From: Pseudonocardia hierapolitana
GTDB taxonomy: Bacteria > Actinomycetota > Actinomycetes > Mycobacteriales > Pseudonocardiaceae
DNA: 64,000 nucleotides
NCBI RefSeq assembly: GCF_007994075.1
Contig: NZ_VIWU01000001.1
Span: 1,054,001-1,118,000, forward strand
Direction of reading: 5' to 3'
Within the stretch, counting starts at the first letter, position 1, and each line of letters opens with the position of its first letter. Made by a program: the position numbers and the translations under genes. The notes beneath the pieces are model-generated. The model was given only the letters and a program-made list of their open reading frames with translations, was not told the DNA's origin and searched no databases. Shown one piece after another: positions 7,555 through 15,022 of this stretch.

Positions 7555-8946
7555 ATGTCGAGCGACGCTCCCGAGCTGCACCGGCTGCGGCTCGGCGACC
7601 TCGCGAACCTGTGGGCGGAGGACCGGAACACGCCGTCCCAGATCGCACTGATCGGTGAGCTCGCCGCGGATCCGCTGCTGGACGCGGCCGGCCGCCTCGA
7701 CGTGCAACGGCTGCGCGCGGAGCTGGCCCGGCGCGTCCGGCGGGTTCCGGAGCTGGCCCGGCGCATCAACTGGACCCGCCGCGGCGAGGGGCGGCCGGTC
7801 TGGGTGCACGACCCCTCGTTCGACCCCCTCGACCACATCTCCGCCGCGACGCTCCCCGCAGGCACCGACCTCGCGGCCTGGTGCGCCGACCGGATCGTTT
7901 CCCGGCTGGACCCCGCTCGGCCGCTCTGGCGCGCCGAGATCGTCGCCGGACTCCCGAGCGGGCGCTTCGGCCTGCTGATCGTGCTCCACCACGTGCTCGC
8001 GGACGGGCTCACCGGCGTCGCGATCATCGGCCGCCTGCTCGACGCCTCACCGGACGACACCGCTGACACCGTGACAGCGCCGACGGCCTGGCCGCTACCC
8101 ACGCACCAGGCGCTCGTCGCGGACGCCCGCCGCACCCGGCGCCGGGCAGTCACGGCGGCGCTGTTCGCCGTCCCCCGCATCCCCGCGACGCTGCTCCGCA
8201 CGGTGCGGCAGGCCCGCGACGCGGCGGGCGACATCCGCGAGACGGCACCGAGGACATCACTCCCCCGGCGAGTCGGCCCCGGCCGGCGCCTTGCCGTCGT
8301 CCGGTTCCCGCTCGAGGAGGTCCGCGCGGCCGGGCGCGCGGCCGGCGCGACCGTCAACGACGTGCTCCTCGGCGCTGTCACGAGCGGGCTGCGGGAGCTG
8401 TTCCACAGCCGTGGTGAGCACGTCGACGGGCTCACGCTGCGCGCCTCGATGCCCGTCGGGGTCACGGGTGCCGGCCAGACCTCGGCGATGCTCCTGCTCG
8501 GCCTGCCCGTCGGTGACCCCGACCCGCACCGGCGCCTGGCGACGATCACGGCGACGACGGGAGGGCTGAAGGCCCGGCTGCGCGCTGGCGGCGGTGACGT
8601 GTTCGACGTGCTGCACCTCCCTGCCCCCCTCGCGCGTCTTGCCGTGCGGTGGATGCGCCGACACGCCGCCCGGCACATCAACCTGTTCGTGACGAACGTG
8701 CCCGGGCCACCGCAACCCCTCTGGCTCGCCGGCGCCCGGCTGCTGGACGCGGCACCGGTCGCACCGCTGGCGGCCGACGTCCCGGTCGGGATCGCCGCGC
8801 TGTCCTACGCCGACACGCTCGCGGTCACCGTGAACGCCGACACGGCGGTATCGGACATCGCCGTTCTGTCCGAGGGGATCGAGCAGGCCCTCGGCGCGGG
8901 TGAGGCGGCGTCGCGTTCGCCCGCGTCACGGCACTCGCGGATGTGA
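7555..8946 (+). CDS. Wax ester synthase/diacylglycerol acyltransferase (WS/DGAT)
   Basis: 463 aa from the ATG at 7555, which has GGAGAGGAG five bases upstream. The catalytic HHxxxDG motif is present as HHVLADG at residues 145-151. The C-terminal half carries AAGATVNDVLLGAVTSGLR and FVTNVPGPPQPLWLAGARL, the other hallmarks of the bacterial WS/DGAT family. These membrane-associated enzymes esterify acyl-CoA with diacylglycerol or fatty alcohols to make storage lipid. Mycobacterial tgs1 (Rv3130c) is a DosR-regulon member that builds triacylglycerol during dormancy, so the location fits. Which of triacylglycerol or wax ester is the product cannot be told from sequence. Confidence 0.9.
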   Translation: MSSDAPELHRLRLGDLANLWAEDRNTPSQIALIGELAADPLLDAAGRLDVQRLRAELARRVRRVPELARRINWTRRGEGRPVWVHDPSFDPLDHISAATLPAGTDLAAWCADRIVSRLDPARPLWRAEIVAGLPSGRFGLLIVLHHVLADGLTGVAIIGRLLDASPDDTADTVTAPTAWPLPTHQALVADARRTRRRAVTAALFAVPRIPATLLRTVRQARDAAGDIRETAPRTSLPRRVGPGRRLAVVRFPLEEVRAAGRAAGATVNDVLLGAVTSGLRELFHSRGEHVDGLTLRASMPVGVTGAGQTSAMLLLGLPVGDPDPHRRLATITATTGGLKARLRAGGGDVFDVLHLPAPLARLAVRWMRRHAARHINLFVTNVPGPPQPLWLAGARLLDAAPVAPLAADVPVGIAALSYADTLAVTVNADTAVSDIAVLSEGIEQALGAGEAASRSPASRHSRM

Positions 8947-8966
8947 TCGACACGGCCCGCTGGACG

Positions 8967-8980
8967 AGGACCTTCGGCCC
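8967..8980. promoter_or_regulatory. DosR/DevR-like motif AGGACCTTCGGCCC
   Basis: Copy of the island motif with A in place of the first G, 60 bp upstream of the split-barrel/CBS gene pair that begins at 9040. Confidence 0.45.
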
Positions 8981-9039
8981 TGTCGACAGCCCTGGGCGCG
9001 GGGGGATCGTCGGTGGTCGGACACAGAAGGAGAACAGCA

Positions 9040-9489
9040 GTGAAAGCCGCAGATCGAGCGGCGATCGTCGAACTGGTGGAGCTCGACGAGGCCGAGTGCC
9101 TCCGCCTGCTCACCAAGTGCGAGATCGGCCGCGTCGTCTTCACAGACGCCGCCCTCCCGGCGGCTCAGCCGGTCACGTACCTCCTCGACGGCGAGGAGGT
9201 CGTCTTCCGCACCGGAGGCGGGAGCAAGCTGGCCGCCGCCACCCGAGGCGCGGTCGTGGCCTTCCAGGTCGACGAGATCGACCCGAGCACCCGAACCGGT
9301 TGGGACGTGCTGGGCGTCGGCGAGGCCTACGAGGTACTGGTCCCCCACCGGGTGGCCGATCTGGCCACCCGGATGCCGCATCCGTGGGCGCCGGGCCGCA
9401 CGGCCCACACCATCGCCGTGCCCCTGCAGCGACTCACCGGGCGCCGGCTGGTCGCGGTTCCGGCGGACAGCGGGGAGGGACGGGCATGA
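9040..9489 (+). CDS. FMN split-barrel (PNPOx-like) protein, coupled to CBS protein
   Basis: 149 aa from the GTG at 9040, preceded by AAGGAG at seven bases. The protein carries LDEAECLRLLTKCEIGRVVF, QPVTYLLDGEEVVFRTGGGSKL and VAFQVDEIDPSTRTGWDVLG, the same split-barrel core as the protein at 3923. A second in-frame GTG lies at 9013, but it lacks a ribosome site. The stop overlaps the ATG of the following CBS gene (ATGA), so the two are probably made in a fixed ratio. Likely an FMN- or F420-binding redox or sensor protein of the dormancy set; no substrate is evident. Confidence 0.85.
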   Translation: MKAADRAAIVELVELDEAECLRLLTKCEIGRVVFTDAALPAAQPVTYLLDGEEVVFRTGGGSKLAAATRGAVVAFQVDEIDPSTRTGWDVLGVGEAYEVLVPHRVADLATRMPHPWAPGRTAHTIAVPLQRLTGRRLVAVPADSGEGRA

Positions 9490-10106
9490 GGGCGCGCGGA
9501 CTGATGACGAGCCCTGTCGTGACCGTGGGCCCGGACGCCCTCGTCAAGGAGGCGGCGCAGCTGCTCGTCACGCACGGGTTCGCCGTGCTCCCGGTCGTCG
9601 ACGCCGACGACCGGCTGCTCGGTGTGGTCACCGAGGCGGACCTGCTGCGCAACCGGCTCCTGCCGGACCCGCGCGAGCTCATCCACGACCGGCCACCGGA
9701 GCCCACCTCGCCTGCCCCTCCGGACGTCGCCGGCGTGATGACCACGGAGGTCGTCACCGCCACCCCCGACACGCATGCCGCGGAGCTCGGCGGGTTGATG
9801 GTGGATCGGCACCTGCGGGCCGTTCCCGTGGTGGACGGCGACCGCCTGGTCGGCATCGTGAGCCGGGCCGACGTGCTGCGCACCATCGCGCGGGACGACG
9901 ACGCGATCGCCCGTGACGTCACCGCCCACCTGTCAGCGGCCGGGCGGCGGCGCTGGGACGTGGCGGTGACCGACGGCGTGGTCACGCTCTCGAGCGAGGG
10001 GGCGGACGAGACCGACCAGCACATCGCCACCGTCGTGGCGGGTTGTACCCCGGGCGTCGTCGGCGTCCGCATCCGCGACGAGGCGACCCACCCCGCCCGT
10101 CCGTGA
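9486..10106 (+). CDS. CBS-pair protein with C-terminal BON domain
   Basis: 206 aa. Two CBS motifs, about residues 6-60 (LMTSPVVTVGPDALVKEAA, AVLPVVDADDRLLGVVTEAD) and 78-132 (VMTTEVVTATPDTHAAELG, AVPVVDGDRLVGIVSRAD), form one Bateman module that in relatives binds adenine nucleotides. Residues about 150-200 (WDVAVTDGVVTLSS...VVGVRI) are a BON domain, usually associated with membrane or phospholipid interaction. The CBS part resembles mycobacterial Hrp1 (Rv2626c), a secreted or cytosolic DosR-regulon protein, but Hrp1 lacks BON. The start overlaps the preceding gene by four bases. A role as an energy sensor at the membrane is an inference. Confidence 0.85.
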   Translation: MRARGLMTSPVVTVGPDALVKEAAQLLVTHGFAVLPVVDADDRLLGVVTEADLLRNRLLPDPRELIHDRPPEPTSPAPPDVAGVMTTEVVTATPDTHAAELGGLMVDRHLRAVPVVDGDRLVGIVSRADVLRTIARDDDAIARDVTAHLSAAGRRRWDVAVTDGVVTLSSEGADETDQHIATVVAGCTPGVVGVRIRDEATHPARP

Positions 10107-10299
10107 ACCACGGGGTGCATGCACGACCGACCGGCCATCGAGCGGATCGCCGGCAGCATCCGTGCCGGGTCGGGGCTGCGGCCAGGGCTCACCGCGCTGC
10201 GGCGCGGTGACCATCAGGCCGTGCGCCGGTCTCACCGATCCGCGTACCTGGTTCGTTGTGCTGCTGCACCGGATGCTCGACTCCCAACCGCAGTTCGAC

Positions 10300-10410
10300 T
10301 CACGACGCCGCCGCCCCTCCCCGCCCGATCAACCGCACGAAGGCCGCTTCGAGATCGTCGGCGCCGGTCGTGGCGCGCAGCTCGGCCGGCGTGGCGTCGG
10401 CGACGAGGGC
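10300..10410 (-). pseudogene. C-terminal relic of an ABC transporter ATPase
   Basis: A minus-strand frame of about 36 codons reads ALVADATPAELRA then TGADDLEAAFVRLIGR before a stop at 10300. This is the typical C-terminus of DrrA-type drug-export ABC ATPases (ADGTPAELRA...LEDVFLRLTG). No Walker A, signature or Walker B region exists upstream, so only the tail is left. It fills part of the 406-bp gap 10107-10512; the rest of that gap shows only the regulatory box at 10419. Confidence 0.5.
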
Positions 10411-10418
10411 CCCTCCCC

Positions 10419-10432
10419 GGGACCCTCGGCCC
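10419..10432. promoter_or_regulatory. DosR/DevR-like motif GGGACCCTCGGCCC
   Basis: Copy of the island motif 80 bp upstream of the second universal stress protein (10513). A second palindrome, GGGACCAGCGGTCC, follows at 10441-10454 and may be an additional half-site pair. Confidence 0.5.
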
Positions 10433-10512
10433 GCCGACGCGGGACCAGCGGTCCTGCCACCGACCGTCCGGTGAGCGCACGCTGGCAGCGGAGACGACAG
10501 GAGGAGAGCCAG

Positions 10513-11406
10513 ATGGACTCACCGCAGATCCAGCACGGCCGGAACGACCCGCTCGGTGTGGTCGTCGGCGTCGACGGCAGCCGGATGGGGCTCGACGCGG
10601 TCCGCTGGGCGGTCCCCGAGGCGCGCCTCCGCGGGTTGCCGCTGCAGATCCTGCACGCCGCGCCCTACGCCGCCGGCTCGACGGCCGGGACACACCGGGC
10701 ACGCGACATCCTCGCCCGCGCCTTCACCGTCGCCCACCGGGCCGACCCCGCCCTGCCCGTCACCACCCACCACACCGAGCGGTCCGCGATCCCCTCGCTG
10801 CTGGACGCCGCGCAGCGCGCGCAGCTCCTGGTGGTCGGCATGGGTGGCGGCGAACGGCCGGAGGAGGTGCTCATCGGCTCGGTCGCGCTGGACGTCAGCG
10901 GGCACTCCCCGTGTCCCGTCGCCGTCGTGCGCGGCTGGCACCATCCACCCGCCGGCGCCCCGGTGCTGGTCGGGGTGGACGACCCGGTGACCGACGCGGC
11001 GGCGCTGACCGTGGCGTTCAACGACGCGCACCGGCACCGCGGCCGGGTCGCGGTGCTGCACGCCGGGCACGGTGTGCCGTTCGGTCTCGATGCGCTCGCA
11101 CGGTGGACCACGCGCTTCCCGGAGGTCCCCGTCGAGCTCACCGTCGTACCCGGGTCACCGGTCCCCGCCCTGCTGGCGGCGGCAGTCGACGCACGGCTCG
11201 TCGTCCTCGGCACCCGGGCGCGCCGGGCACCAGCACGGGCGCTCTTCGGTTCGACCAGCCGCGCGATCCTGCGCCGCTCCTCGGTGCCGGTCGTCGTGGT
11301 GAACCCGGGTGCGGCCCGACCGGGCGAGCCGCCCGTCACCGTGCCCGCCGCACTCCGGACGTCGAGCGCCGACGTCCGGGAACCGCACGACCTCAGCCAG
11401 CTCTGA
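10513..11406 (+). CDS. Tandem-domain universal stress protein (second copy)
   Basis: 297 aa from the ATG at 10513 with AGGAGGAG upstream. Domain 1 (about 16-150) has an intact nucleotide loop G-x2-G-x9-G-S (GMGGGERPEEVLIGS). Domain 2 (about 158-285) has GTRARRAPARALFGS, in which the second glycine is alanine, so ATP binding there is doubtful. The overall form matches Rv2623/Rv2005c-type cytosolic stress proteins. It starts a unit that ends with relics of an alcohol dehydrogenase and the channel gene at 11564. The asymmetry between its two sites contrasts with the copy at 2829-3719, where both are intact. Confidence 0.88.
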   Translation: MDSPQIQHGRNDPLGVVVGVDGSRMGLDAVRWAVPEARLRGLPLQILHAAPYAAGSTAGTHRARDILARAFTVAHRADPALPVTTHHTERSAIPSLLDAAQRAQLLVVGMGGGERPEEVLIGSVALDVSGHSPCPVAVVRGWHHPPAGAPVLVGVDDPVTDAAALTVAFNDAHRHRGRVAVLHAGHGVPFGLDALARWTTRFPEVPVELTVVPGSPVPALLAAAVDARLVVLGTRARRAPARALFGSTSRAILRRSSVPVVVVNPGAARPGEPPVTVPAALRTSSADVREPHDLSQL

Positions 11407-11426
11407 GTGACCCGCGAGAGGACCCG

Positions 11427-11563
11427 ATGAACGCGGTGAAGGCCGCAGTGGTGGCGGCGCGGCGCGGCTGGCCACCGAGCTGGGCGCCGACCACACCGCC
11501 AACGCCACGACCGGCCCGGTCGAGGCGATCCGCGACCTGGGCGGCCTCGACTGCGGCGACGCC
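11427..11563 (+). pseudogene. Collapsed alcohol dehydrogenase remnant
   Basis: The ATG at 11427 (GAGAGGA upstream) begins MNAVKAAVV, the usual opening of zinc alcohol dehydrogenases. After a large internal loss and frame change, 11465-11551 reads RLATELGADHTANATTGPVE then AIRDLGGLD, which is the NAD-domain segment of the same family (ELGADHTVNA...EAIRDLGGAD). More than 150 residues between the two pieces are missing. The second piece runs without a stop into the frame of the channel gene at 11564, so the deletion may have created a fusion. Confidence 0.6.
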
Positions 11564-12073
11564 GTGACCGATACGGTGACGAGGAAGGAGCGGAGCACCA
11601 CCGCCGCGACCGCGTGTCGGATCTCCGCCCTGGTGACGCTCGTCGCCGCCACCGCCATCCTCCTCGGGGGCTCGGCCCTGTGGCTGATCGAACGCGAGGA
11701 GCCGCGCCGGACCGTCGGCTCATGGGGCGACGCGCTGTGGTGGGCGGTGACGACCTTGACGACCGTGGGATACGGCGATCACATCCCGGTCACGACGGCG
11801 GGCCGCCTGATCGCCGTCGCGCTGATGGCGGTCGGCGTGGCCGTGCTCGGCGGTGTCGCGGCCGTCGTCGCCCTCGTCGTCGCGCACGCCGTCGCCGCGG
11901 CCGAGGAACGGGCACTGGAAGCCGAGACCGAGGCGGTCGAACACCGCATCGAGGCCCGGCTGGACGCGCTCGACGCGCGGCTCGACCGGATCGAGCAGGA
12001 CCTCCGGCTCGTCGCGGAGCGCCGCGCCGACACCCGTGGGATCGACGATCGCCCGATCAATCGGCTCTCGTGA
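11564..12073 (+). CDS. Two-helix potassium-channel-like protein
   Basis: 169 aa from the GTG at 11564. A first helix (about 21-43) is followed by a pore loop with the K+ selectivity filter TTVGYGD at residues 66-72, then a second helix (about 81-112) and a charged coiled coil (about 115-155, LEAETEAVEHRIEARLDALDAR). This is the minimal 2TM pore-domain channel plan; no RCK or cyclic-nucleotide domain is present, so gating might depend on the coiled coil. No good ribosome site precedes the GTG; a GTG at 11576 is also in frame, and the frame is open upstream into the alcohol dehydrogenase relic. Start position is therefore uncertain while the family is clear. Confidence 0.8.
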   Translation: MTDTVTRKERSTTAATACRISALVTLVAATAILLGGSALWLIEREEPRRTVGSWGDALWWAVTTLTTVGYGDHIPVTTAGRLIAVALMAVGVAVLGGVAAVVALVVAHAVAAAEERALEAETEAVEHRIEARLDALDARLDRIEQDLRLVAERRADTRGIDDRPINRLS

Positions 12074-12468
12074 CCAGGGGCGCCTTGCCGGCTGCGGTGC
12101 GGGGAACGGAGGCGACCTCGCGGATCGCGACGGGAGGCGCGACGGCGTCCTGCCCGGCGAGCGGCGACCGCACCGCACCTCCGGCGCCGCGACGGCACCC
12201 GGCAGCACCGTCCGCTCGCCGATCGGTGCGCCCTGTCGACAGAGCACACCGCCGGCGGCCGCGATCTGGTGAGTGAGACCGGTGGACGACGACTCCCCTG
12301 GTCGGCTGGGCGTGCTGCGAGGCAGGATCTGGTGGGCGGGCTCGGGCCGAGCTCGAGCGGCGCGATCCGGGCGTGGTGTGCCACCAACGCCGCGGGCCAC
12401 GACGCGCGACGTCCTCGCCGCTCCGGTACTCGCCGAGCGGGTGGGCAGGATCTCGTTCCCTCGTTGGA
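12074..12468. other. Intergenic region without a supported gene
   Basis: Between the channel gene and the leftward membrane protein gene ending at 12469. I see frames without stops, as expected at this base composition, but none with a ribosome site and recognisable family sequence. No repeat or hairpin stands out. Confidence 0.4.
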
Positions 12469-12879
12469 TCAGTGAGTCGAGCGCCCGGCCCTGGTCAGCG
12501 GCACAGTCAGCGGCACATGGGTGCGGACGAGCTCCGCCAGCACCCACGCCACGACGAGCGCGGTCATGAAGACGGCGAGCAGCCCCTCGCTGAGGGCGCC
12601 CTCATCCGCGCGGATGAACGTCACGATCCCGACCGCGCCCGACGCCACGGCGAAGAAGGCGGCGATCGCACCCCACGTCCCGCGGAACGCCGCCCGGCCG
12701 ACGGCCGCGGCAGCGGCGACTCCGAGGACGAGTCCGGTGACGGCCATGCCGCGCGGGTCCTGGATGAACGGCATGCTGCCGCGCAGCAGGTAGCCGATGT
12801 ACGGGACGACGATCGCGGCGACGAGGAGCGTCGCGACCCCGTCCCTCCAACCGATCTTCACGATGTCCACCTCCGCCAC
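12469..12879 (-). CDS. Small four-helix membrane protein of unknown function
   Basis: 136 aa, almost entirely membrane: hydrophobic segments at about residues 15-33 (VATLLVAAIVVPYIGYLL), 44-62, 68-88 and 98-120. The first loop carries RGSMPFIQDPRGMA. I do not recognise the family. The ATG at 12879 follows a GAGGTGG ribosome site, and a GGGAC-N4-GGCC box lies about 33 bp upstream, which places it with the dormancy genes. Convergent with the channel gene. Small multi-helix proteins of this type accompany CBS/USP genes in other actinobacteria, but no role can be assigned here. Confidence 0.65.
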   Translation of the reverse strand: MAEVDIVKIGWRDGVATLLVAAIVVPYIGYLLRGSMPFIQDPRGMAVTGLVLGVAAAAAVGRAAFRGTWGAIAAFFAVASGAVGIVTFIRADEGALSEGLLAVFMTALVVAWVLAELVRTHVPLTVPLTRAGRSTH

Positions 12880-12911
12880 CGAGCCTGCTCACCGTCGGGT
12901 GCCCCCGGCAT

Positions 12912-12924
12912 GGCCATCGGTCCC
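12912..12924. promoter_or_regulatory. DosR/DevR-like motif (minus strand GGGACCGATGGCC)
   Basis: On the minus strand this reads GGGACCGATGGCC, the last copy of the island motif, 33 bp before the four-helix membrane protein start at 12879. No further copies were noticed in front of the catabolic genes that follow. Confidence 0.5.
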
Positions 12925-13259
12925 GAGCCGTTGGCCCGTTCGTCACCGGCTCGCGGGGGACGCTGCGAGGGGATGAACCGGTCCGGTGGCCCTGCGTCCC
13001 GCGCAGGCGTAGGACGTCCTGGACGTCCGCGCGCGGGTAGCCGACGACCGCTCCGACGCCGGCCGGGGCGAGCCGGCGCACCGCACCGGCGAGGCTCTGC
13101 TCCGGGCCCGGTCGGCTGGGAGATCTTCGAGGGGCGAGCGTGGTGACGGGGATCTCTCCGGTGACGGGCACACCACGGCGAGCCGCTCGGCGCTTCGACC
13201 AACGGGATCAGCCGGTGGCCCCGAAGTGGCGGCCGCAGCAGAGCCTCAGCGACCTCGCT
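12925..13259. other. Boundary region without a supported gene
   Basis: This stretch separates the dormancy island from the catabolic clusters. A leftward open frame here contains no recognisable domain and has no convincing ribosome site. Nothing else stands out. Confidence 0.35.
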
Positions 13260-14060
13260 CTAGTCAGGCAGGAACGCCACGACCCGGGCGGGGGCCGCAC
13301 TGGTGCGGGGCAGCTTCATCGGGAAGAACCCGACGGTGAAGCCGGTGAGCGGGAGCGCGGCGAGGTTCGTCATCTGTTGGACGATGAACGCCTCCTTGTC
13401 GCGGATGGCGAAGTGGCCGTCCCAGATCTGGCCGGGGTCGCCGGTCTCCTCGAACGCCTTCTTCATCACCGGGAACGGGCGATCCCATGCCAGGGCGTCG
13501 GTGCCGAGGACGGTCGCGCCGCGGGAGGTGAGCCAGCGGGTCGTCTCGCCGGTCATGCCCGGGTAGTCGTAGTACTCGGCGTCGGCCATCGTCCAGCGCT
13601 CTTGGCCCGTGCGCAGCAGTACGGCGTCGCCTGGCTCGATGTCGCGGCCGGTGGCCTCCACCGCGGCCGCCAGCCCCGCGACGGGGATGGCGGTGCCGGG
13701 CTGCACCCACTCGCGCAGGTCGAGCACCATGCCGGGGCGGAACAGCTCGTCGAGGCCGATGTCGCTGATCGTGCGGGCGGGCCTGCCCTCGACGAGGCGA
13801 CCGCTGTGCAGCGGCGCGTCGACGTGCGTGCCGCAGTGGGTGTTCATGTCCGTGAGCAGGTCCTCGCCCCAGCCCTCGCCGTCGGGCAGGTCGCCCGCGG
13901 TGCAGCCGAAGATCGCCATCATGCGGTCGCGGCCGCCGGACTCCGGGCTGAGATAGGTGATGTTGGGAGCGATGACGGTCTCGAGCGCCTTGAAGGATTC
14001 GTGGACGCGGGCCCGGTTCTCCGGGTCCATCGTGCGGGTGAGGTCGACGAGCGTGGGCAC
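13260..14060 (-). CDS. Cyclase-family hydrolase (kynurenine formamidase-like)
   Basis: 266 aa from the GTG at 14060, preceded by GAGGAGAT at six bases. The metal-binding signature of the cyclase/KynB family is present as HCGTHVDAPLH at about residues 75-85. VDLTRTMDP opens the protein and GTDALAWDRP lies near residue 185. Family members are Zn- or Mn-dependent amidohydrolases acting on formylkynurenine, cyclic imides or isatin. It is the last gene of a leftward unit following a FAH-family hydrolase (23-bp gap), a transporter and an acyl-CoA ligase, which suggests ring or amide opening late in a catabolic route. The substrate cannot be told from sequence. Confidence 0.8.
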   Translation of the reverse strand: MPTLVDLTRTMDPENRARVHESFKALETVIAPNITYLSPESGGRDRMMAIFGCTAGDLPDGEGWGEDLLTDMNTHCGTHVDAPLHSGRLVEGRPARTISDIGLDELFRPGMVLDLREWVQPGTAIPVAGLAAAVEATGRDIEPGDAVLLRTGQERWTMADAEYYDYPGMTGETTRWLTSRGATVLGTDALAWDRPFPVMKKAFEETGDPGQIWDGHFAIRDKEAFIVQQMTNLAALPLTGFTVGFFPMKLPRTSAAPARVVAFLPD

Positions 14061-14083
14061 CGTGATCTCCTCGTGGTCGGGGC

Positions 14084-15022
14084 TCAGCAGCCCGAGCGGA
14101 GCGGGGTGAACGGAGTGGCGGCGCGGACGGTCTGGCGCGTCGCGCCGAGGCCGTCGCCACGCAGCTCGACGACGTCGCCGGGGCGGAGCCAGCCCTGGAA
14201 CGCGGCCATGTCGGTGGTGTCGACGTGCTCCAGCAGGCATCCGCCGGGCACCGTGCCGGAGCCGATGACGTCGCCGGGTACGAGCTCGGTGCCGCGGGAG
14301 ACGAACGCGAGCAGCTCTCCGACGCTCCAGTCCATCGCGGCGAGCGTGCCGCTCGTCAGTTCCGCCCCGTTGACTGCGGCGGAGAGCCCGAGGTCGAGCC
14401 GGCCGTCGCGGCGGTGCTCCTCGAGCTCGTCGGCGGTGACGAGCGCGGGCCCGAGCGTGATGGCGCTGTCCTTGCTCTTGCCCATGCCGATGCCCTGGGC
14501 CATGTCGCGCTGCTGGTGGTCGCGGGCGGTCCAGTCGTTGTAGAGCGTGTAGCCGGCGACGTGGCGCTCGGCCTCGTCCGGGTGCAGGTCGCTGCCGCCC
14601 CGCCCGATGACGATCCCGACCTCCAGCTCGAGGTCGAACATGGTGCTGCCGGGCGCGATCGGCACGTCGTCGTGCGGGCCGACGACGGCGGCCGGGTTGG
14701 CGAAGTAGAACGCCGGCGTCTGGAACCAGGCCGCGTGCAGCTCCGTGCTGCGGCCCATCGCCCGGTAGCAGCCGTGGAGGTGGTCGAGGAAGCACAACCC
14801 GTCGCGGATCGACGGGGGCCGCGGGATCGGCGCGCGCAGCCGCACCTCCGCGAGCGGGCGCACCTCGGCCGGGGCGCGGAGCGCGTCCGCACCGGCCTCG
14901 ACGAGCGCGTCCTCGCCGAGCAGGGACAGCACCGACACGCCTGCCGAGAGCCCGTGCACGGTCTCCCCGTCGAGCACGCCGGCGCGCGGGCCGGCGCCTG
15001 CGTCATAGGTCACCCACTTCAC
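14084..15022 (-). CDS. Fumarylacetoacetate hydrolase (FAH)-family protein
   Basis: 312 aa from the GTG at 15022, with AGGAGG upstream and a GTGA overlap with the transporter gene. The FAH core is present: LELEVGIVIGRGG (about 150-162), GYTLYNDWTARDHQQRDM (about 178-195), SKDSAITLGPALVT (about 202-215) and PGDVIGSGTVPGGC near residue 270, including the acidic Mg2+ ligands of the E..E..D set. Enzymes of this family split C-C bonds of beta-keto acids such as fumarylpyruvate or act as decarboxylases or hydratases. Together with the neighbouring cyclase-type hydrolase this implies degradation of a ring-opened acid. The exact substrate is unknown. Confidence 0.85.
   Translation of the reverse strand: MKWVTYDAGAGPRAGVLDGETVHGLSAGVSVLSLLGEDALVEAGADALRAPAEVRPLAEVRLRAPIPRPPSIRDGLCFLDHLHGCYRAMGRSTELHAAWFQTPAFYFANPAAVVGPHDDVPIAPGSTMFDLELEVGIVIGRGGSDLHPDEAERHVAGYTLYNDWTARDHQQRDMAQGIGMGKSKDSAITLGPALVTADELEEHRRDGRLDLGLSAAVNGAELTSGTLAAMDWSVGELLAFVSRGTELVPGDVIGSGTVPGGCLLEHVDTTDMAAFQGWLRPGDVVELRGDGLGATRQTVRAATPFTPLRSGC

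Noticed and set aside
12602..13171. Leftward 189-codon frame upstream of the four-helix protein gene
   Set aside because: No recognisable domain, Arg-rich composition, and overlap with a better-supported membrane protein gene.
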